From positions 46,723 to 110,722 of the forward strand of contig NZ_SMUV01000061.1 in the NCBI RefSeq assembly GCF_004358185.1: 64,000 nucleotides of DNA. The letters are read 5' to 3'. Position 1 is the stretch's first letter. Every line of letters begins with the position of its first letter. This DNA comes from Antarcticimicrobium luteum. Lineage in GTDB: Bacteria; Pseudomonadota; Alphaproteobacteria; Rhodobacterales; Rhodobacteraceae. The notes under the pieces were generated by a model. That model saw only the letters and a list, made by a program, of their open reading frames with translations, ran no database searches and was not told the DNA's origin. Below, piece by piece: positions 1 to 7,300 of this stretch. Position numbers and translations under genes: made by a program.

Positions 1-444
1 GACCATGACGGACGGCGCGGGATTGAAGAACAGATCAAGGTGTTGCGCGCCCAAGGCGTTTACAAGATCGACCCGACCGACGCGGCGGCGGCAATATTGC
101 GAAGCGATTTGCGCCGGGCATGGTTCGAGATGAGCGACAGCCGCCGTCGAGTGATGATGCACAACCCGCCCGCGATGCTGGCAACGGCGATTCTTGAACT
201 GCCCGAGGCTTTCCACGGACTTGATGCGGAAGCCGCTGACAATCTGCGGGAAGCAGCATTCGGGCATGATTTCCCCGAGCACGCGGGCAAGATCAAGGAA
301 TTGCGCGCTGTGCATCAATTCGTTGTGGCCGGTCTGGAGGTGGCGCGCAACGATGCCACGCGGACGCTCTCGATTAACATCCACCTTTTCAACAAGCTGG
401 TTTGGGGTGGAGAGATCGGCGCGCAGGACAAGGGCGCGGCGTAA
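1..444 (+). CDS. Hypothetical protein, 5' end outside the window
   Basis: The frame is open from the first base of the window to a stop at 442-444, so at least 147 residues are visible and the true start probably lies upstream. An internal GTG at 40 could also serve. I do not recognise a family. The visible protein is a mostly helical, soluble-looking chain with no signal peptide or membrane segment. It ends 18 bases before the next same-strand gene, so the two may be cotranscribed. The following genes (ADP-ribosyltransferase-like, XRE regulator) suggest an accessory or phage-derived setting. No function is assigned. Confidence 0.5.
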   Translation, partial: DHDGRRGIEEQIKVLRAQGVYKIDPTDAAAAILRSDLRRAWFEMSDSRRRVMMHNPPAMLATAILELPEAFHGLDAEAADNLREAAFGHDFPEHAGKIKELRAVHQFVVAGLEVARNDATRTLSINIHLFNKLVWGGEIGAQDKGAA

Positions 445-462
445 TGCTAGGGCGGCTTGGAC

Positions 463-1149
463 ATGGGACAGACCGGCGGCATCGGCAAGATGTTGGTGCT
501 GCCGTTCTACTCAACCGGTTGGGTTGACGGTATGAACCGGGGGACGCGCAAGGCGATCCAGAAGCGGGCTAAGCGGGTGCCGCTGGCGGATCGCCCCCTA
601 TTTTACAACATGGTCTGCGGCGAAAACCTCCGGTGGCCGCTGACTGCCGGGGAACGTAAACGCAGCGCCGAGATCGTCGCGCAACTCGATCCTGACACCC
701 CGTTCTTTCATGGCGGCTTGGCCGGGCGCGTAATGGGCAACTATTTGCTGCCAGCATCCGAAACCGGCCACGACCCGAAGAACCTGAAAGAGCATTTCCC
801 GACCCGCGCGAGCCTTGTCTATCTCACCACCTCGATTGATGAGGCGGGGATCTACGCCATTCAAACCGGCGGGAAACCTGGGGCGATCTACCTTGTCGAA
901 CCGGAGGGGCCGCTAGAGCTTGACGTTGAAACTTTCCGCCCGCTGGAACTGATGCTGGCGGATCGCGATCTTGTACGGCGGTATGGGCGCGCGACCCTCA
1001 TTTCCTCGGCAACGGCTTTCGCTTGTCCCCGCGCGAAGGTTTTGGGGATCGTTCAAGAGTTCTCGGCAGCGTTTTGTGTGAATGCCGTCAAAGAGGCGCG
1101 GAAACATGCCCTCGATCAAGTGACACGTTTCGAAAGGCTGGGCGCGTGA
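463..1149 (+). CDS. Arr-like (rifampin-type) ADP-ribosyltransferase domain protein
   Basis: The 228-residue protein has a C-terminal two-thirds resembling rifampin ADP-ribosyltransferases (Arr). It shows FFHGG near residue 83, VYLTT near 120 and IYLVEPEGPLELDVE near 142-156. In Arr enzymes a His, a Tyr and an Asp in these places bind NAD and support transfer of ADP-ribose to the drug. The first 70 or so residues are extra compared with the roughly 140-residue Arr proteins. The ATG at 463 is preferred over the TTG at 457 because AGGGCGG lies at a good distance upstream. Location in an accessory block beside a tRNA gene raises the possibility of a phage or toxin-type ADP-ribosyltransferase rather than a rifampin-resistance enzyme. 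The fold is likely; the substrate is unknown. Confidence 0.5.
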   Translation: MGQTGGIGKMLVLPFYSTGWVDGMNRGTRKAIQKRAKRVPLADRPLFYNMVCGENLRWPLTAGERKRSAEIVAQLDPDTPFFHGGLAGRVMGNYLLPASETGHDPKNLKEHFPTRASLVYLTTSIDEAGIYAIQTGGKPGAIYLVEPEGPLELDVETFRPLELMLADRDLVRRYGRATLISSATAFACPRAKVLGIVQEFSAAFCVNAVKEARKHALDQVTRFERLGA

Positions 1150-1272
1150 ACGCTTGGAAAGATTGACAATCGTTTGGGTGCCAATTCCAGAAGAGAATTG
1201 GTTTTTCCTTCACTCACCCCAGTTAGATCACCTAAGCTGCTTTTAAATGATTGCATGCCGGGGGGGGGTAAT

Positions 1273-1689
1273 ATGGCGCGTCTAATAGACTGTTCCATTG
1301 AAGATGTTGCGGGCTGTCAGTTACTTGTAGATTGGAAAGGGCGATTGCAGGTCCGGCTTCCGAAAGGTTGGAAGGTTCAAAAGTACTCCGGTGATGACAT
1401 CGCATCGATCCGCGAGATTGATGAAGAACAGTATCGGTCCGGAGGCCGCGCTGTTGCTGGAGCGATAATCGGCGGCGTTTTGACAGGGGGTGTCGGGTTT
1501 CTTGCTGGCGCGGCGATTGGCGGTAGGCGGCGCAAGACTGCCAGCTATTTGATGACATTCAACGACGGGCATCACGTCGCCTTTGAGGAAAAATCCTCAT
1601 CAGTCGTCAAATTCCTAAGCCAACGGGTTGAGGCGGGGAAGATCAAGGAACTCACGGCGACCCAAGAAATCCCCGAGACAGACACATGA
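1273..1689 (+). CDS. Small protein with glycine-zipper segment, function unknown
   Basis: This 138-residue protein starts at an ATG directly behind a G-rich ribosome-binding stretch. An in-frame start 33 codons upstream (1174) has poorer support. Residues about 57-81 form a Gly/Ala-rich stretch with GxxxG spacing (AGAIIGGVLTGG, then FLAGAAIGG) followed by Arg-Arg-Arg-Lys. This glycine-zipper pattern often marks membrane-inserting or oligomerising helices. The flanks are soluble-looking, and I see no signal peptide. It has no recognised family. It follows the Arr-like gene by about 120 bases on the same strand. Confidence 0.45.
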   Translation: MARLIDCSIEDVAGCQLLVDWKGRLQVRLPKGWKVQKYSGDDIASIREIDEEQYRSGGRAVAGAIIGGVLTGGVGFLAGAAIGGRRRKTASYLMTFNDGHHVAFEEKSSSVVKFLSQRVEAGKIKELTATQEIPETDT

Positions 1690-1787
1690 GGACTAAACGC
1701 AGCCCGTGGTAGTCAGCGAGCATTGAGCAGGCTTGACTTGTTTGCCAAGGGCTGCGCGCCGAGAGATTTCTTGGGTGCAGTCCGTTT

Positions 1788-2054
1788 TCAATTGACGGAG
1801 GGATCAAGCCTGTTCCTGAGCCTGACCCCCGGCCCGCCCCCGTTCTCTTCGATGAACTGCACCCCGGCGGATTCGAGGGCGGCGCGGATTGAATTGGCAG
1901 TATCAACGCGACCGCCGATTTCTCCGGTAGCAGCTTCAAGCCGTTTGATGGTGGGAAGGGAAACGCCCGAGCGGTTCGCAAGATCACCTTGTGACCATCG
2001 AAGCAACGCCCGCGCGGCTTTAACCTGCTCAACTGATACTTTTGGTATTGACAT
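1788..2054 (-). CDS. XRE-family helix-turn-helix regulator (short)
   Basis: This is an 88-residue DNA-binding protein of the small XRE type common in Alphaproteobacteria. Residues 10-50 hold the helix-turn-helix (ARALLRWSQGDLANRSGV, then SLPTIKRLE), and the tail ends in the familiar AGVQFIEENGGGPGVRLR-like pattern. The ATG at 2054 is chosen because the conserved part begins there; an upstream in-frame ATG at 2126 would add 24 unconserved residues. It is divergent from the small gene at 2110 with a 55-base gap, so it probably controls its own promoter and that of the 2110-2705 pair. Family assignment is solid; targets are inferred. Confidence 0.75.
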   Translation of the reverse strand: MSIPKVSVEQVKAARALLRWSQGDLANRSGVSLPTIKRLEAATGEIGGRVDTANSIRAALESAGVQFIEENGGGPGVRLRNRLDPSVN

Positions 2055-2109
2055 GCCAGCCCCTTTATTGATGCTAAAGGTATCACTACCACAAAGGAGG
2101 AATGACACA

Positions 2110-2310
2110 ATGGCCGACACCATCAAGGACGCCGGATTCGACGTGGTGCAGCTTCACGGGTTGATGCAGGGGCTCAACCACCTGCTCAATGAGGGCGGCG
2201 AAGCGATGAACGGGGTCTATCCCTTGGGTGACATGATCGAGCAAAAGCTGGATCAACTCTGCACCGACCTGGACCGCATCGAACGGAACGCGAAAGGAGG
2301 TGCGGCATGA
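2110..2310 (+). CDS. Small hypothetical protein (66 aa)
   Basis: The ATG at 2110 is preceded by a near-perfect ribosome-binding site, AAAGGAGG at 2093-2100. The product is short, acidic and helical, with no cysteines or membrane segment, and I recognise no family. Its stop overlaps the start of the next gene (ATGA at 2307-2310), so the two are translationally coupled. The divergent XRE regulator at 2054 probably controls them. The pair resembles the small accessory genes of integrated elements. Confidence 0.55.
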   Translation: MADTIKDAGFDVVQLHGLMQGLNHLLNEGGEAMNGVYPLGDMIEQKLDQLCTDLDRIERNAKGGAA

Positions 2311-2705
2311 CCTCGGGAGCAACATTCGAGGAGCGGATCGCACATTTTTGCGACCTGTTCGGTTGTGAGCCGCCGCAACTTCGCTATGACGATGACGAGC
2401 CGGATGAAGTCTTGATGACTGACGACCTGGCGGGCTGGATCAGGCGGGAAGGGTGTTGCCTGAATTGGCTGGTGACAGGCGACCCGGCCACGGCGCTTGA
2501 AGCCTACCGTGAAGCGTATCGCGTTCCCGATGACTTGGCCCCGCTGGTGGATGCGTTTGGCCAACTGGACAAAGCCGAGAAGGAGATACTGCTGGATTGC
2601 GTCCGGTCAAATGCTCTTGGTGGGGTGCCGTTCAAGGAGGCGCTGGGCAAGGCCGAGGCTGAAATACTTGCACACCGCAGCCGGGCCGTTGTGGCTCAGC
2701 GCTGA
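2307..2705 (+). CDS. Hypothetical protein (132 aa), coupled to upstream gene
   Basis: This is a soluble-looking, acidic 132-residue protein without a recognised domain. The start overlaps the stop of the 2110 gene by four bases, and a GGAGG-like site (AAAGGAGGTG) lies just upstream at about 2295-2304. It is followed by an inverted repeat and T run at 2717-2767, so the two-gene transcript probably ends there. It is of phage or element type by context only. Confidence 0.5.
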   Translation: MTSGATFEERIAHFCDLFGCEPPQLRYDDDEPDEVLMTDDLAGWIRREGCCLNWLVTGDPATALEAYREAYRVPDDLAPLVDAFGQLDKAEKEILLDCVRSNALGGVPFKEALGKAEAEILAHRSRAVVAQR

Positions 2706-2716
2706 GCCGAGGAAGC

Positions 2717-2767
2717 GCCGGAACCAAGAGGCTATAAGGGTCGGGGCAGTGCTTCCGGCCCTTTTTT
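2717..2767 (+). terminator. Candidate rho-independent terminator
   Basis: GCCGGAA (2717-2723) pairs with TTCCGGC (2753-2759), followed by C and six Ts. The loop is long (about 29 bases), so this is moderate evidence. It sits right behind the 2110-2705 gene pair. Confidence 0.5.
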
Positions 2768-2808
2768 GTGGTCCGTCATAAATGGCGGCAAGGGATCGTG
2801 TTCCCTGG

Positions 2809-3336
2809 TTACTCGTTGAGACGCAGTGTCATTCCTTGGCGCTTGATGGCTTTGATGTGCAGTTCTCTAGCTCGAATGAGGATGTTGTCAGCCGTGCTTA
2901 GCGCGTCATCCAAGAAAGACACTGACAATGGGCCGTCATACCTCTCATATTCGTGGGCCTTGCCACGATCTGCCCTCCAGTGGCTGAACATGAAATACTC
3001 TTCAGTCTCATGGTTGAAGCCCAAAGCGCCGTGGATCAGTCGGTTCCTTATCGGAAGCCCTTCTTCGACCTCCAAAATAAGCTCATCCAGCAGAGCCTTG
3101 TCGTCAGGATGGGCCTTTTTTGAGTGCTTTTTTAGTGCTTTGATCAGTGCTCCGGTGTCCAGCCGAAGATCCATTATCTTCTTGGCTTTGGGCTTGTCGT
3201 TTGGGTGCGCTGGATCGACATGAAAGTAGTAAAGCCACAATGCATGCTCGATATGCGCACATGTCTGTGCGTACAGTCCAATCCTGTGCAGAACGTCATC
3301 GCCGATAAATTTCTGGACGTGGTAGTGGGGTTGCAT
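2809..3336 (-). CDS. Hypothetical protein with HEPN-like RNxxxH motif
   Basis: The 175-residue protein starts at ATG 3336; an in-frame start at 3387 would add 17 residues. It is alpha-helical by composition and has no membrane segment. Around residue 112 it carries RNRLIHG, the R-x4-H pattern of HEPN ribonuclease and nucleotide-binding domains, placed as in many HEPN families near the end of a helical bundle. It stands alone on the minus strand between the small coupled genes and tRNA-Cys. A HEPN role (RNase toxin or defence partner) is an inference from one short motif; it could equally be an unrelated helical protein. Confidence 0.4.
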   Translation of the reverse strand: MQPHYHVQKFIGDDVLHRIGLYAQTCAHIEHALWLYYFHVDPAHPNDKPKAKKIMDLRLDTGALIKALKKHSKKAHPDDKALLDELILEVEEGLPIRNRLIHGALGFNHETEEYFMFSHWRADRGKAHEYERYDGPLSVSFLDDALSTADNILIRARELHIKAIKRQGMTLRLNE

Positions 3337-3554
3337 TGCTTCACTGCCTCTTCTTTGAAGAGGGTGTGGCAAAACTTCCACGGCCACAACCCCTCAGCCG
3401 CCGCAGGTAGCTGTTTGGCGATTCTGAACTCGGGGGGATGTTTTCTGACCCTTCTTTGAGGAAAAAACACAGATTGTCGTGGGGGGATTTAAGGGCGGAC
3501 TAAGTGCGGTTCCGCTTAAAATTGTCAGTAAAAACAATAACTTAAGCTATATAG

Positions 3555-3628
3555 TGGAGGCGAGTACCGGAATCGAACCGGTGTACACGGATTTGCAATC
3601 CGCTGCGTCACCACTCCGCCAACTCGCC
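3555..3628 (-). tRNA. tRNA-Cys (GCA)
   Basis: Read on the minus strand, a 74-base cloverleaf is complete. The acceptor GGCGAGT pairs with ACTCGCC, the anticodon loop is TTGCAAA with anticodon GCA, the T loop is TTCGATT, and the discriminator T is followed by an encoded CCA. The 3' end faces the accessory region at 1-3554, the usual geometry for an element integrated at a tRNA 3' end. Confidence 0.95.
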
Positions 3629-3784
3629 GTTCCGTAGTGGGTAGGGCCTCTTAGCCAGATCCGCGAGTCTCTGCAAGGGGGCTGCGGCACCGGGGCCGCA
3701 CATTCCGAGTTTCCCCGCCAGCGCAGGCCGGCGCGTGGATGCGCGGCGCGGTCAGCGGATCGCCGGGGCGGGGGCTGCCCGGCG

Positions 3785-4705
3785 CTACTCCCACTCCATC
3801 TGCTGAAACGCGGTCTGGGCGTTGCGCCCCGCCAGGCTGTCGAACTGCTCCAGATAGGCAAACCCCGACTGGTCGACCTTGGGTGCCTCCAGGATGTCGC
3901 CGCCCTCGTCGATCAGCGCGCCGATCCGGGTGCGCAGGTTCATCAGATAGTCAAAGGTATCGGCCCGCGCCCGGGCGAGGGTGGTGGCATGGCCGTGGCC
4001 GGGGACGACATGCTCGGGCGCCAGCGCCGCGATGGCCTCGAAGGCGGCGGGCCAGTCGGTGATCGAGCTTTGTTCGCCCACCCCCAGGATCCGCTCGACA
4101 TAGACGATATCGCCGGTGAAGACGGTGCCTTTTCCGGCGATCCAGACATAGCTGTCGCCGGGCGTGTGGGCCGGGCCGGGATGGGCGATGTCCAGCCGCG
4201 TTCCACCAAGCTCGAGCGTATAGGTCTCGTCGAAGGTGATGTCGGCATAGGCCGGTTCGGTTCCCTCGAACGCGGCCCCCAGCAGCTGCGCCAGCATGGT
4301 CATCTGCATCGATCCGCGGGCCTGGTGGTCCGCGACCGCGTCGGCCGAGGCGATGATCTGCGCCCCCTGCGCCCGCCAATAGCCGTTGCCAAGCCAGCGG
4401 TGATCCTGTCCGCCGGTGTCGATCACGTATTTCACCGGCTGATCGGTGATCCCGCGGATCACCGTATCCAGCGCCCGGGCCCCGTTCCACGATCCGCCCG
4501 GATCGACCAGAACCGCGCCCTCGGGGGTGACGACAAGGCCGAAGGTGGCGTTGTTGGCCAGGTTTTCCGGGCTGCGCTGGACCTTTTCGCCGACGATGGC
4601 CCAGATGCCCTCGGTGACAGGCTGAACCTCGAGCGTTCCGGCCAGCGCGAAGGACGGCAGCCAGGCGGCCGCGCCGATGACGGCGGAGAACAGAAGATGT
4701 CTCAT
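3785..4705 (-). CDS. Exported metallo-beta-lactamase-fold protein with altered metal motif
   Basis: The 306-residue protein starts with a Sec-type signal peptide (about residues 1-22, hydrophobic core LLFSAVIGAAAWLPSFA) and then a metallo-beta-lactamase fold. Fold landmarks are LVVTPEGAVLVDPG (58-70), PAHTPGDS, FTGDIVYV and VPGHGHA. The key first motif, normally HxHxDH, reads TGGQDH at residues 97-102, so two of the usual zinc ligands are absent while Asp-His and the later His residues remain. It is the last gene of the arsR-permease-thioredoxin-MBL operon and its start overlaps the thioredoxin stop by four bases. SoxH-like and quinoprotein-relay metallohydrolases are the nearest relatives I can name, without certainty. 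Confidence 0.75.
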   Translation of the reverse strand: MRHLLFSAVIGAAAWLPSFALAGTLEVQPVTEGIWAIVGEKVQRSPENLANNATFGLVVTPEGAVLVDPGGSWNGARALDTVIRGITDQPVKYVIDTGGQDHRWLGNGYWRAQGAQIIASADAVADHQARGSMQMTMLAQLLGAAFEGTEPAYADITFDETYTLELGGTRLDIAHPGPAHTPGDSYVWIAGKGTVFTGDIVYVERILGVGEQSSITDWPAAFEAIAALAPEHVVPGHGHATTLARARADTFDYLMNLRTRIGALIDEGGDILEAPKVDQSGFAYLEQFDSLAGRNAQTAFQQMEWE

Positions 4706-4938
4706 GCGGTCAGCCACCCCTCGAGCTTTGCGGCATCCGGCAGGCCGCCGGTGTGGACCAGCTTGCCGTCGACCGCGATACCGGGCGTCGACATGACGCC
4801 GGCCATTGCGATCTCGCGCGGGTCGGTGACCTTTTCGACCGTGACCTGGACGCCGAGGCGATCCGCCGCCTCCCGGATCATCTGCGCGGTGGTTTCGCAG
4901 CGTTTGCAGCCGGGACCATAGACTTTGACGGGTTTCAT
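4702..4938 (-). CDS. Small thioredoxin-fold redox protein (CxxC)
   Basis: The 78-residue protein has GCKRCE near its N-terminus, a glutaredoxin/thioredoxin-like active site, followed by STPGIAVDG with the cis-proline of the fold. Size and motifs match the redox-active disulfide protein 2 family, often encoded next to UPF0718 permeases as here. Its start is 9 bases downstream of the permease stop and its stop overlaps the MBL gene. It probably works as a cytoplasmic disulfide carrier or metal(loid) handler for the permease operon; the substrate is not visible. Confidence 0.8.
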   Translation of the reverse strand: MKPVKVYGPGCKRCETTAQMIREAADRLGVQVTVEKVTDPREIAMAGVMSTPGIAVDGKLVHTGGLPDAAKLEGWLTA

Positions 4939-4947
4939 GGGGTCTCC

Positions 4948-6006
4948 TCAGAAGATCAGGTTGAACAGAAAGCCGACGGCGAGGATGCCGGAGGCGACGG
5001 TGCCGATGAAGACCGCGATCAGCCGCAGGGTCAGCACCTGGCGCAGGATGATCATCTCCGGCAGCGACAGCGCGATCACGCTCATCATGAAGGCCAGCAC
5101 CGTGCCCAGCGCGGCGCCCTTGCCCAGCAGCGCCTCGACGATGGGGATGACGCCGGCGGCATTGGTGTACATCGGGATGCCCATGAGCACGGCGGCGGGC
5201 ACCGACCACCAGGCATCGGCACCCATGATCCGCGCCATCAGATCCTCGGGCACATAGCCATGGATCAGCGCGCCCATGCCGATGCCGGCGATGATCCAGA
5301 TCCAGACCTTGGCAAAGATCTCGCGCACCGCCTCGATACCCAGCCCATAGCGGTCGGTCATCGTCAGGCGCTCGCCCTCGGGCATCACCGGCGCATTGGC
5401 GCCGGAATGGATGTCGCGCACCCAATCCTGAAGCCAGCCTTCGAGGCGCAGTTTGCCGATCACGAAACCGGCCAGGATCGCGATGCCGAGCCCGAAGGCC
5501 AGATAGGTCACCGCCACCTGCCAGCCGACCAGCCCGAACAGCAGCACCAGCGCCACCTCGTTCACCATCGGCGCGGCGATCAGGAAGGAAAAGGTCACCC
5601 CCAGCGGAACGCCCGCCGAGACAAAGCCGATGAACAGCGGCACCGCCGAGCAGGAGCAGAACGGGGTCAGGATGCCGAGGCCCGCCGACATGACATTGCC
5701 GATGCCCTCACGTTTGCCCGACAACAGCGCGCGGGTCTTCTCCGGGCTGAAAAAGCTGCGCACCACGCCCATCGCAAAGACGATCAGCGTCAACAGCATC
5801 ATCACCTTCGGCACGTCGTAGAAGAAAAACGCCAGCGCTTCGCCCGTGTGAGTGTCCCGGTCGACCGGCAGCAGCGCCACCAGCCATTCGGAGGCCGGGG
5901 CGAGTTGGCGGTAAATCAGCCACCAGGCCACCACGAACCCGGCCACTCCGAAATGCCACGGCCATTCCGGCCGGACGGGGTGCGGCGTCGATACATCGGT
6001 TGTCAT
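4948..6006 (-). CDS. UPF0718/DUF318-family permease (ArsP-like)
   Basis: This 352-residue integral membrane protein has about eight or more hydrophobic segments. It carries the family signature TPFCSCSAVPLF in a cytoplasmic-side loop, followed by PMVNEVALVLL in the next helix. Members include ArsP, an exporter of trivalent organoarsenicals, and others of unknown cargo. The gene begins four bases before the arsR stop (ATGA overlap), so it is cotranscribed with and presumably controlled by that repressor. Its partner thioredoxin and MBL genes follow. The cargo may be a metal(loid) or sulfur compound; that is inference. Confidence 0.8.
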   Translation of the reverse strand: MTTDVSTPHPVRPEWPWHFGVAGFVVAWWLIYRQLAPASEWLVALLPVDRDTHTGEALAFFFYDVPKVMMLLTLIVFAMGVVRSFFSPEKTRALLSGKREGIGNVMSAGLGILTPFCSCSAVPLFIGFVSAGVPLGVTFSFLIAAPMVNEVALVLLFGLVGWQVAVTYLAFGLGIAILAGFVIGKLRLEGWLQDWVRDIHSGANAPVMPEGERLTMTDRYGLGIEAVREIFAKVWIWIIAGIGMGALIHGYVPEDLMARIMGADAWWSVPAAVLMGIPMYTNAAGVIPIVEALLGKGAALGTVLAFMMSVIALSLPEMIILRQVLTLRLIAVFIGTVASGILAVGFLFNLIF

Positions 6007-6293
6007 GCTGCTTTCCTGTCTTCGTTTTTACGGCAGGCCAGGATCGCCGCGACCGCGGCCGCGACATCTGGTGGAAGGTCGGGGTTGATCCGGTAGCGCA
6101 CCCATTGCGCATCGCGCCGGTCGATCACCAGTCCGGCCGCCTTGAGCACCCCCATGTGCCGCGACATCCGCGATTGCGTGGCGCCGCACCGGTCCATCAG
6201 CTCGCAGACGCAGTGCTCGCCATGGTCGGCGAGAATCCGCATCGCGCCGAGGCGCGTCGGTTCGGCCAGGGCATTCAGGATGTTCAGGATCAT
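6003..6293 (-). CDS. ArsR-family metal(loid)-responsive repressor
   Basis: The 96-residue winged-helix protein has LNALAEPTRLGAMRIL at the N-terminus, the metal-binding-type helix HCVCEL, and recognition helix ATQSRMSRHMGVLK. CVC matches the Cys pair that binds arsenite or antimonite in classical ArsR. The ATG at 6293 has GGAGG upstream; an in-frame ATG at 6323 lies inside the palindromic operator and is less likely. It is the first gene of the arsR-permease-thioredoxin-MBL operon and is expected to repress it. Confidence 0.88.
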   Translation of the reverse strand: MILNILNALAEPTRLGAMRILADHGEHCVCELMDRCGATQSRMSRHMGVLKAAGLVIDRRDAQWVRYRINPDLPPDVAAAVAAILACRKNEDRKAA

Positions 6294-6310
6294 GGGGGCC
6301 TCCGCTAATG

Positions 6311-6328
6311 CGCATATACGCATATGCG
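6311..6328. promoter_or_regulatory. Probable ArsR operator palindrome
   Basis: CGCATAT (6311-6317) and ATATGCG (6322-6328) form a perfect 7-base inverted repeat with a 4-base spacer, 18 bases upstream of the arsR start. Size, AT-rich core and position fit an ArsR/SmtB-type operator. Binding by this ArsR is inferred. Confidence 0.7.
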
Positions 6329-6565
6329 AGGTGCTGCGCCGTGACAAGGCGAAAGTCGCTTTTGGGAGAGGGCGGGCGCCTGTCCGCCCGCCGGAGCGCG
6401 GATGCGGCCGCCGGAGATCGGTCTGGCGCGGGCTGGTCGCCCTCGTTTTGATCGGGCGCGGGGGGCGCTGCGGGGGATGCGGCGGGAAATCGCGCCGCCG
6501 CCCGTTGCCGGGGCCGCGGCGATGTGGCAAAAGCCAATCTAGGGACTGAACAATAGAGTTTAGCA

Positions 6566-7219
6566 ATGACAGACTTTGCCGCCCGCCGCCGGATGATGGT
6601 CGACACTCAGATCAGACCGGCCGATGTTACCAAATATCCGATCATCGATGCGATGCTGACCGTTCCGCGCGAGATTTTCGTGCCCGATGCGCGGCGCGAT
6701 ATCGCCTATGCGGGCGAGGATCTGGATCTGGGCGGCGGCCGCGTTCTGCTGGAGCCGCGGACGCTCGCGAAGATGCTCGACACGCTCGACCTCGGCCCGG
6801 ACGAATTGGTGATGGATGTGGGCTGCGGCTATGGCTATTCGGCCGCGGTGATCGCACGGCTCGCTCAGGCGGTGATCGCCGTCGAGGAGGACGAGGCGAT
6901 GGCCGGTGAGGCGCAGGCGCTGCTGTCCGAGGCCGGCGCCGACAATGCGGTGGTGCATCAGGGCCCCCTGGCCGAGGGCGCGGACGAGCACGGCCCCTAT
7001 GACGTGATCATCGTCGAAGGCGGTATCGAAGAGGTGCCCGCGCCGCTGATCGCCCAGCTCAAGGACGGCGGGCGCATGGCCTGTCTCTTTATGCAGGGCG
7101 CGCTGGGCGAGGTGCGCATCGGCTACAAGTCCGGCGGCACGCTGACCTGGCGGTTCGAATTCAACGCCGCGGCGCCGGTGCTGCCGGGGTTCGGAAGGGA
7201 ACGGGCGTTCACGCTCTGA
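6566..7219 (+). CDS. pcm: Protein-L-isoaspartate O-methyltransferase
   Basis: The 217-residue protein repairs L-isoaspartyl residues in damaged proteins using S-adenosylmethionine. Evidence is the N-terminal [23 protein letters not shown], and the SAM-binding [16 protein letters not shown] (about residues 80-95). Pcm in Rhodobacterales commonly precedes tolC, as here (gap about 80 bases, same strand). Several Alphaproteobacterial members differ from E. coli Pcm around the substrate loop, so precise substrate is assumed from family. Annotation is firm at the family level. Confidence 0.9.
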   Translation: MTDFAARRRMMVDTQIRPADVTKYPIIDAMLTVPREIFVPDARRDIAYAGEDLDLGGGRVLLEPRTLAKMLDTLDLGPDELVMDVGCGYGYSAAVIARLAQAVIAVEEDEAMAGEAQALLSEAGADNAVVHQGPLAEGADEHGPYDVIIVEGGIEEVPAPLIAQLKDGGRMACLFMQGALGEVRIGYKSGGTLTWRFEFNAAAPVLPGFGRERAFTL

Positions 7220-7300
7220 CATGGCAGCGCGGGGCTGCCGGGCGGCCCCGGGCTCTGGAACAGACATAGCACCCGGCAGGGGTGCATCGGAGACAGGGTT

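Noticed and set aside
4706..5425. Upstream extension of the MBL-protein frame
   Set aside because: Out-of-frame reading of the thioredoxin and permease genes; a signal peptide begins at 4705.
4753..6096. Long plus-strand frame opposite the permease and thioredoxin genes
   Set aside because: Low-complexity His/Arg/Gln-rich translation with no domain; the minus-strand genes have clear motifs and overlaps.
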